Assembly: GCA_048013815.1 (NCBI GenBank)
Contig: CM106585.1
Location: forward strand, 22,878,001-22,942,000
DNA: 64,000 bases
DNA from: Setoptus koraiensis
Lineage: Eukaryota > Arthropoda
Direction: 5' to 3'
Positions within the stretch are counted from its first letter, which is position 1. The number at the start of each line of letters is the position of its first letter. This document shows positions 57,411 to 64,000 of the stretch, in pieces. Both the position numbers and the translations under genes were made by a program. The notes beneath the pieces were generated by a model that saw only the letters and a program-made list of their open reading frames with translations, was not told the DNA's origin and did no database searches.

Positions 57411-59159
57411 GTTAACAACAAGCGGCCATCTCACCTATACCTGTACCTGTCTGCCGCGTGTTTGTCTAACTGTCTGCCAGCTTGCCGGCCAACTGGCTAA
57501 TCTTATTATGTGTATTGTTATTATTATGTGTCTGCAGCGATCTAATGTCTGATTGTTGTTGTAATTGCGATTTCCGACCAACAGCAGCGTGATGACAAAA
57601 CAAGCGATATAAAACAATCGGCATTAAAACGCATCGCATTGCAGTGCACCAAGAATGCACAGAGTGCCTTGTGGAATGCTTCTGCTGCTGCTGCTGCTTA
57701 CTTATTTGGTTAATATCAAATTGTTAATATCAAGCTTTTTATCAACAAACAAATAAAGCGAAGTGAAGATAAATAAATAAATTAAAACTGCTCATCGATG
57801 ATTCATATTCTCTGGTGGGCCCAGTGTGCGCGATGAAACGTTGCAATCGCATTGTTTGCCGTCTTAGGAATCACAAGTTATGATGCAAACGATGCAAGCG
57901 GCTCACTTGTATACCCATGACAGTTTATCCGACCAACATGAGATACAATGTAGTATAAACTGTTTATAAACATGCAAACATGTCAGTAGCGAAAGTGCAA
58001 ATGTCAAGTTGCCCCGCGCAGGGACTTACTATTTGTCAGCAGTAACACAGAGTCTAGACATGAGCACAGATATAACAATTGAAATGGCACAATGGCATGC
58101 CACCTATCTAGCAGCAACTTGCAACTTGCCAAGTTGCTTCTTGTGAAATCTCTCTGAATTTTGAATTGCTCTACAGTGCGCATACACTACAGGCTATAAA
58201 AAGCAGGACCATACTTCAATATACTATGACAACATAGCCGCTTAAAGGAGCTGCTGGCGAAGGTGACGACGAACAAGATAATTTTCTACTGCTGATTCGT
58301 ACAAACCGTTTTGGCTGCAAGTTCGTTCGAGTGTAATAATTTCAATTGCGCCACAGCACTTGCGACAATTGTCAATCAAGCCCTTGTGTGCGATGAGAGT
58401 AAAGAAGGGTTACAGGCTGACAGACAATGCCAACTAGCTATACATTATACATTATATAGTTATATAATATTGCATGCTGACTCACCGGCTCGATCAGGAC
58501 ACTGAATCATTAAATTAAATTGTTGTTTGGTATGATGATCCAATGCAATGGGTGTTAATATAGCTGGTGAGAGGTAATGTGATGCATAATATAACTATGA
58601 ACTCGATTACGTAATCGTTGTTATTTTGTCGCAAATAACTGACTGTCTTATTTTGTTGCTGCCGTCGTTCGCTAATGAACTGTTTTTTTCTTCTATCAAC
58701 GTTTGATGCACGATGATTCGAGGCTCATTGAGTTACAGTTATAAGTTTGAATAAGTTATATTGTTGCGTGCGTAAATAGCTATGCGATTGTTGCCAGCAA
58801 TCATTGGGCGTCACTTCCATTGAGAAGTGTTGCTTTTGAATTATGATAACATGAATGATTTGCTCACTATCAAGAAGTAATTTTAGTGTCTAACAAGTAT
58901 GGTAAGTGTTTTTTGTTCGCTTGCGTTCAGCTGCCGCCGGGTTTATTTATATTTTGGGGTGAGTTTAGGTTTATATAAGAGGGCACATGATCTAACATTA
59001 TCCTTGTTTCGCTTATCAATGACAAGTTGTCATCGAAACAAACAAGTTGTTAGTTGTGAAAAGTTGCGCTCATCGGTGATATGTTTCCGTTGCGCGCGCA
59101 CATGCGCCCTAATAGTGAATCAGAGCAAACAGGCTCACCGAGACGTGGTGACGATAAAT

Positions 59160-59161
<2 letters not shown>

Positions 59162-59191
<30 letters not shown>
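59162..59191. repeat. GT dinucleotide run, 15 units
   Basis: Uninterrupted 30-bp TG tract. Confidence 0.95.
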
Positions 59192-59192
<1 letters not shown>

Positions 59193-59850
59193 CTGGAATA
59201 AAAATATGATAATAGTGGTGTCTAGTTTCTGTTGGCAAGACCAACAACTCAACAACAACCATGGTTACTGCTGGCATGTTGGTTGGTGGTCATGCCAGTG
59301 AGTGTTGTTTGCACAAAACGCAACGGACAAAACTTTTTTTCTTGCTTTGAATAGCGCGCGCTTAGAGAAACATTTTGTGCGCAAGCGTATAAATCGCTTC
59401 TATTCCCAGTGATTTGTGCACACATAAAGGCTACAGCAACGAATGACAGCAATAGTGTATTGCTGCAACACAAACGGTATCCCCTGTATTGATTCAGCAC
59501 TGTATTGCTGAACGTCACAGGGGGAACGAGATGGGGAGTGTGTGACGTTAATACTGGAGTGTTCGGTACACTGACACACATAGGCACAACATTCTTTCAC
59601 AGGGATATACGTTTAGCACTACGTGTAAAACAAATGTTCTATTTGCTGAAGCGTCATCGTCGCCCTCTCCTAATTACACTACATCGTTATTATCATTACT
59701 AATTCTAATTATTATAATCATCACAAATCAGCTTTACAGTATATCCGTATCACACACACACAACATTGTTGGTCTGGTCGGTTTGCGGCTAACAGCTCGG
59801 CACAAGCAAACGCAATCGGGCACCCCAATTTGGCACAATTCCACCCCACA

Positions 59851-59930
59851 GTTCGACACAATTCGACACAATTCGACACTGTTCGGCACTATTCGGCACT
59901 ATTCGGCACTATTCGGCGCTATTCGACGGA
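59851..59930. repeat. 10-bp tandem array, eight units (ATTCGGCACT)
   Basis: Units GTTCGACACA, ATTCGACACA, ATTCGACACT, GTTCGGCACT, ATTCGGCACT twice, ATTCGGCGCT, ATTCGACGGA. It ends 140 bp before the VAP start codon, so it lies in the VAP promoter or 5' leader. Confidence 0.95.
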
Positions 59931-60070
59931 CACAAATAATATCAGGATATTATTATCAAGCGAGTCACTGTCAGAATCAATCAAATACCGGGCACGCAGT
60001 CTGTAGAAAGCGGACAGTTTTATTGTAGATTATTATTATTATCAATATCAATCATTTCGATATCAACGTC

Positions 60071-60934
60071 ATGGGCTCTGCGAAACAAGCTCAGTTACTG
60101 GAATTGACCCCAAGTAGCGAATTGCGTTTTGAGGGACCATTCGACAATGTTGTAACGTCATTTCTTCAATTATTCAATCCAACAGCAAATAGAATATGCT
60201 TCAAGGTGAAAACAACCGCCCCACGTAGGTATTGTGTTAGACCTAATAGCGGCATTGTTGAGCCACTGGCTAAAGTAAATATTGCAATTATGTTACAACC
60301 ATTCGAAAATAATGATAGTCAAAATGATCGTAATAAACACAAATTTATGGTTCAATCTGTTGTTATCGGCAACGACCAGGGCGATGTTAACCAAGACAAT
60401 CTATGGAAATCGATTACAAGTGATGCTATTATGGACTCAAAATTGAAATGTGTCTTCCACATGCCCACTAGTACAACAACATCTACAACCACTAATACCT
60501 CACCTCAGACCACAACAACAACTGTCATTGATTATAATACCAATTCTTCTCCTTCAATTACATCAACGGCACCACTATCACAATCAACACCAACGGACAA
60601 AGCACAGGCACAAATGGAATCAGCATTAGAGAAACAGGCATCGTTTAATAAATCAGAAGTGCAGACGCCAAGTAAATTGAGTAGCCAACAATCAAAAGCA
60701 ACGGTAACGACATCATCTCAACAATCATTGAACGCATCACCTAAGTTATCATCTGATACGCAACAACAAACATACAATACTGCTCTGGCTGGCCACCAAT
60801 CGGCTTTTGTCTCTACATCAACCGCTAGCTCCCAAGCCAACGAAACAGCTCCATTCTTGCCGTCGTCTATGAGCTTAGTGTTGGCTTTTGTCATATTGAT
60901 AATTGGCATTATCTTGGGAAAATACATTATATAA
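60071..60934 (+). CDS. VAP: VAMP-associated protein (VAPA/VAPB, Drosophila Vap33), ER contact-site receptor
   Basis: 287 residues, one exon. VAP is a tail-anchored ER protein whose MSP domain binds FFAT motifs of lipid-transfer and tethering partners. The MSP domain spans about 7-131: ELTPSSELRFEGPFDNVVT, then FKVKTTAPRRYCVRPNSG, NIAIMLQPF, NKHKFMVQS and DSKLKCVFHMP. Pro51 matches human VAPB Pro56, the ALS8 site, and is intact. The FFAT-contact stretch KHKFM is kept. A C-terminal anchor at about 264-287 (MSLVLAFVILIIGIILGKYI) carries the usual Gly spacing. The middle, about 132-262, is Ser/Thr/Gln-rich with no coiled coil that I can see, whereas vertebrate VAPs have one there. ATG at 60071 fits the family start. 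Confidence 0.95.
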   Translation: MGSAKQAQLLELTPSSELRFEGPFDNVVTSFLQLFNPTANRICFKVKTTAPRRYCVRPNSGIVEPLAKVNIAIMLQPFENNDSQNDRNKHKFMVQSVVIGNDQGDVNQDNLWKSITSDAIMDSKLKCVFHMPTSTTTSTTTNTSPQTTTTTVIDYNTNSSPSITSTAPLSQSTPTDKAQAQMESALEKQASFNKSEVQTPSKLSSQQSKATVTTSSQQSLNASPKLSSDTQQQTYNTALAGHQSAFVSTSTASSQANETAPFLPSSMSLVLAFVILIIGIILGKYII

Positions 60935-61148
60935 AAAAGAATATTATTACTATTGTCGTCGAATTATTATTATTATTATTACTGTCTAATTGTAGATCAA
61001 CGTATGTAAGGAGAAATCAAGAGATACGAATTAAAAGATATCGCCCAAAAATTTTCAATGAGCACACAGATACACACATTTGTTCAAGTTTAGGCCATTC
61101 AAAAGAGAGCTTATCATTATTATTATTAATATTATTACATGTATAATA

Positions 61149-61970
61149 CTACTCTAAATAGTACTGTTGTGTTTGACGCCATGAATTCTCTTTCTCAACT
61201 CCATTCACTTCCTCAGCTAACGACGCAGGCCTGATCCTATCAGCTATCGATCTTTTTGCTCTATCGTGCATCCTCTTTGATCGGATTGTAATGGATTTAT
61301 TGTTGGCGCCAGGTGTTGACAACAAATTATCTTGTGTGTCAGTAGAAGAATATATATTCATACGCTTTAGCTCATATATGACCGGTGTAGGTATAGAAAG
61401 TCTAGCCAGTATTTGCCAAGCTAAATCACGCAGAACATTGCTTATTCGAACGTTTGTATGCAACCCTAGTCTATTGCTGATATTATTTATCAACATTGAT
61501 ATGATGCTGGGAGCGGTGAGTCTTGCTGGTAGTGTAGAATCAACATTAATAGCATTTGAATCAATGTCCGAGTTGCTTGGGCGACGAGAACCGGATCCAC
61601 CAGTTATTAAGGAGACCCAACGAGGTCTATTACGAGTTATGTCTATATTCGATAGCGTATAATGATTGTGGAATCGATTATGACGATTGTAGTTGACATA
61701 GGAAGCAAGTCTGTTCGGTAAAGTGCTACTTAATAATTGTTCTCTTGTGAATGGCGACGCAATTAGCCTTGTCAATGCAGAAGACGATTTGACTATTCTC
61801 AGTTCGTAAGGTGTCGTAATTATACTTAACAGAACAATTAAATAGTTTATATGATTGAAAATATAGTGAAAATCAATTTTCAGTCCTACGATGAACCTTG
61901 TTCTGTTGTGATTTCTGTTCTCGATGGCCATATTTTTGACTGTGTTCTGTTCGAAATAGCTACTGGTCAT
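61149..61970 (-). CDS. Unrecognised protein with a hydrophobic N-terminal segment and dibasic site
   Basis: A 273-residue open frame, ATG at 61970 (a second ATG at residue 14). A hydrophobic segment at about 36-52 (YIFNHINYLIVLLSIITT) could be a late signal anchor or signal peptide. The remainder is Asn/Ser/Arg-rich. RAKRS near residue 240 fits a furin-type site, with SKRMHDR just before it. A helical-looking stretch (ISNVLRDLAWQILARLS) lies near 180-195. I do not recognise a family. It is convergent with VAP, 214 bp apart. The length and lack of repeats make chance unlikely but not excluded; it could be a secreted or type II membrane protein. Confidence 0.5.
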   Translation of the reverse strand: MTSSYFEQNTVKNMAIENRNHNRTRFIVGLKIDFHYIFNHINYLIVLLSIITTPYELRIVKSSSALTRLIASPFTREQLLSSTLPNRLASYVNYNRHNRFHNHYTLSNIDITRNRPRWVSLITGGSGSRRPSNSDIDSNAINVDSTLPARLTAPSIISMLINNISNRLGLHTNVRISNVLRDLAWQILARLSIPTPVIYELKRMNIYSSTDTQDNLLSTPGANNKSITIRSKRMHDRAKRSIADRIRPASLAEEVNGVEKENSWRQTQQYYLE

Positions 61971-63480
61971 CCATTAAATTGATTAGTTACGGATGATATA
62001 ATTAGTTGTTGCTTTGGATGCACAGAATTTTCACCACTATAGGAAAGAGAAGACGAAAGAATTTAACTCTTAGAAGATGTTCACTTCATTTCCAGCACTA
62101 ATTCTTGATAGACGTTTGGAACTTCGCTAGTCTGCTTCTGGAATGAGGTGTATCGTTTTGAGGCTTGTTATGGCAAGTCAAGAAACAAACACTGACTTCG
62201 ACAAAGAGATACAGGTGTCACTTGACATGGGAAGGGTGAATGATGAGAATCATCTATTGGACATAATTTATAAAAGTCTCTACATGAGACTATTGTAGTC
62301 TATGACCACATCACTCCCGAGATAGTGAGTGATTGTTATAGTTGCACCTATGGAGATCCTGCCAAAAAAACTTGACTTCCACACGACAAGTTTCCACAGT
62401 GAAACAGCAAGATGCAGTTAGGAGAAACGGAAACTGTTTGACTGAATATTGTGAGCCAAACGTGACTTCTATTCCATCAAGTTTAGATCATTATCGACGG
62501 GAGGCGGATAAGAAACACCAAATTCAGTGTGTATATAATGATATTGTTCATATCTCTAGATACAGTTGGTTTGTTCATTAGCGGTATAACTTAGAAACTG
62601 AATGGAAACTAGTATAACATGTCGAAGTTGGTAATATTGGAATGGCTAACTCAAGAAGAATCCGTATATCTATACTAGAGACAAACAGGCAGTAATGATG
62701 CAATAGATTTTTGGTCTAGTACAAATGTATCATGTCAACTTGAAAGGGTAGTAAAGTCAAAGTGAAAGTGGAGAGTCAAAAGCAAAGAAGAGAGCAAGAA
62801 ACTTCATTAGTGGACAGGTGATAAATACTAGGTATTATTAGATTATTATGTAACATGTAATGTGTGTTGTTTATAGAATAATCGCATCATTCAGGTACTG
62901 CACAACAAGACAACATAACACTTGTACATCTGGTCTAGTAGAGTTATCTATCTGTTATTCATTGTTTACAGGTCTCTCAGACATGCCTCCAGATTCAATG
63001 ATGCAAATGGGTGAACATGTTGCATGCTGAATAAAAGTAAAAAGTATTCAAGTGTGACAGAAATATACCATAACTAATTTTTCTACTGATCCCTACTTTA
63101 CATACAAAACTCTTACAGTTTCTGCACCATTTGCAACAGTAGCGCCGATAAGTTGTACCCAATAGTTGCTGCCGACATGTCAGTATGTTACATTTCGCAC
63201 ATTGGTTGTGAGTAGTACAACATTCATAAAAACTACTTTTCGCTTTATTGGTTTGTATATAAAGTGTGGTGCATATAAACATAGATAAATTCCCAAATGA
63301 GTATAGAATTGAACGGTGAGCTTTTTATCAGATCAATTATTTCACTAGAAAGGAGCCCTGTTGTACTCACAATAGCGAGCTCGTAAGCGAGCACAATACC
63401 TCTATAGATGGATGGCTTATATGGAGATCCAATATTCATTGAATCATTCGATTTTATTCCGTTGATCACTGCATTGCATT
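61971..63480. other. No gene recognised
   Basis: AT-rich sequence with short open frames on both strands. The frame at 62995-63282 (minus) is Cys-rich (CCTTHNQCAKCN, YCCKWCRNC) but has no good start context or exon support. Nothing else was seen. Confidence 0.35.
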
Positions 63481-63640
63481 ACTCGGATACCCGGTTCGGG
63501 CGGATCCGGGTCGGGTTCGGGTCCAGATCTGAGCGACGCCCACGGATTCGGGTCGGTATTTTGATTTTCAAAATTTCGCGAATACAGGGGAAAATATCCA
63601 CGGATTTGAAATATCCACGGATTGAGAATATCCACGGATT
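63480..63640. repeat. GGGTTCGGGT-type and ATATCCACGGATT tandem words
   Basis: Repeated GGGTYCGG words at 63490-63555, then three spaced copies of ATATCCACGGATT at about 63594-63640 (17-18 bp period). The arrangement resembles a dispersed repeat rather than unique sequence. Confidence 0.7.
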
Positions 63641-63647
63641 TTACTCT

Positions 63648-63826
63648 GTCTCTACGGTGACACACAGGGTTCTCAAGTCCTACGGTGACACACAGGATTC
63701 TCGAGTCCTACGGTGACACGTTTGAGGTGTAGGTAACAAGTCCTACGGTGACATATTTCGAAGGCATTTACAGAGTCGTATGGTGACACGTTTTGCACTT
63801 AGATTGCCAGTCCTACGGTAACACAC
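63648..63826. repeat. Interspersed tandem motif GTCCTACGGTGACAC, six copies
   Basis: Copies start at about 63650, 63676, 63704, 63739, 63774 and 63809, 26-36 bp apart, with variable spacers (CAGGGTTCTCAA, CAGGATTCTCGA and so on). The last two copies have drifted (GTCGTATGGTGACAC, GTCCTACGGTAACAC). Confidence 0.9.
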
Positions 63827-63892
63827 TTGATTCCATGGAACCCGCAGATTTTAGAGAAATTTGCGGATAGCCACAAAATCACGCAGAATTCG

Positions 63893-63956
63893 AGAAAAAA
63901 AAACAAAAAAAACAAAGACAAATTAAACAAAGAAGAAAAAAAAAGAAAAGCACTTC
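63893..63956. repeat. A-rich stretch
   Basis: Runs of A with AAC/AAG interruptions, directly after the motif repeats. It could be the A-rich end of a retroposed element, but no body of a LINE or SINE was recognised. Confidence 0.6.
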
Positions 63957-64000
63957 CGGAATACCTTTTACGGTCTCAGGGCACAGTACTCCACCCAAAA

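Noticed and set aside
62995-63282. Cys-rich 95-residue minus-strand frame
   Set aside because: Cys spacing (CCxxxxxxC, CCKWCRNC) does not match a zinc-finger or toxin fold that I recognise, and there is no splice or start support.

Overview
The window is animal nuclear DNA, most likely from an arthropod. I infer this from the close match of several proteins to metazoan families (PTEN, TOMM70, SPCS3/Spase22-23, MRPS14, VAP, TRUB2), the standard genetic code, short GT-AG introns (mostly about 100-170 bp) and proteins with long Asn/Gln/Ser/Thr tracts. The short introns plus Asn-rich proteins suggest an acariform mite or a similar compact arthropod genome, but nothing seen here fixes the species. 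No tRNA, rRNA, CRISPR array or retrovirus-like element was recognised.

Layout. 1-4104: no gene recognised. 4056-8037 (+): a two-exon single-pass membrane protein with an Ig-like fold, 5' end uncertain. 8852-9706 (-): TRUB2-like pseudouridine synthase, head-to-head with 10229-10783 (+), mitochondrial ribosomal protein S14, across about 520 bp that holds a 16-bp-stem hairpin. 11009-12571 (-): TOMM70. These last three all serve mitochondrial translation or import. 14524-14754 (+): candidate 76-residue membrane microprotein. 15967-16509 (+): SPCS3, tail-to-tail with 16626-17682 (-), a PTEN that has the whole catalytic and C2 core but almost no C-terminal tail. 19049-22497 (-): an acylated coiled-coil protein whose last exon can be chosen from three phase-matched candidates. 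24596-27160 (-): hAT-transposase-derived BED-finger protein that looks domesticated. 30127-32990 (-): six-exon Ras-superfamily GTPase of the Dexras/Rhes type with a 235-residue Asn/Thr-rich tail exon.

32991-60070 is a 27-kb stretch with no convincing gene. It is full of short tandem arrays (8-16 bp units), GTT-triplet microsatellites, GT/CA runs and perfect hairpins. After it come 60071-60934 (+), an intronless VAP (ER FFAT-motif receptor), and 61149-61970 (-), an unrecognised protein with a hydrophobic N-terminal segment and a dibasic site. The last 500 bp hold degenerate tandem motifs and an A-rich stretch, probably part of a dispersed repeat.

How the parts relate. The most coherent neighbourhood is the mitochondrial trio TRUB2/MRPS14/TOMM70. 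The main surprises are active-site or regulatory changes in otherwise ordinary families: TRUB2 Asp to Glu, PTEN without its tail, a Ras-like protein carrying Val and Thr at the Ras-12 and Ras-61 positions, and a hAT protein without the first catalytic Asp. The alternative-terminal-exon gene and the repeat-filled gene desert are also unusual. Exon structures were worked out by eye from splice consensus and reading phase, without transcript data.
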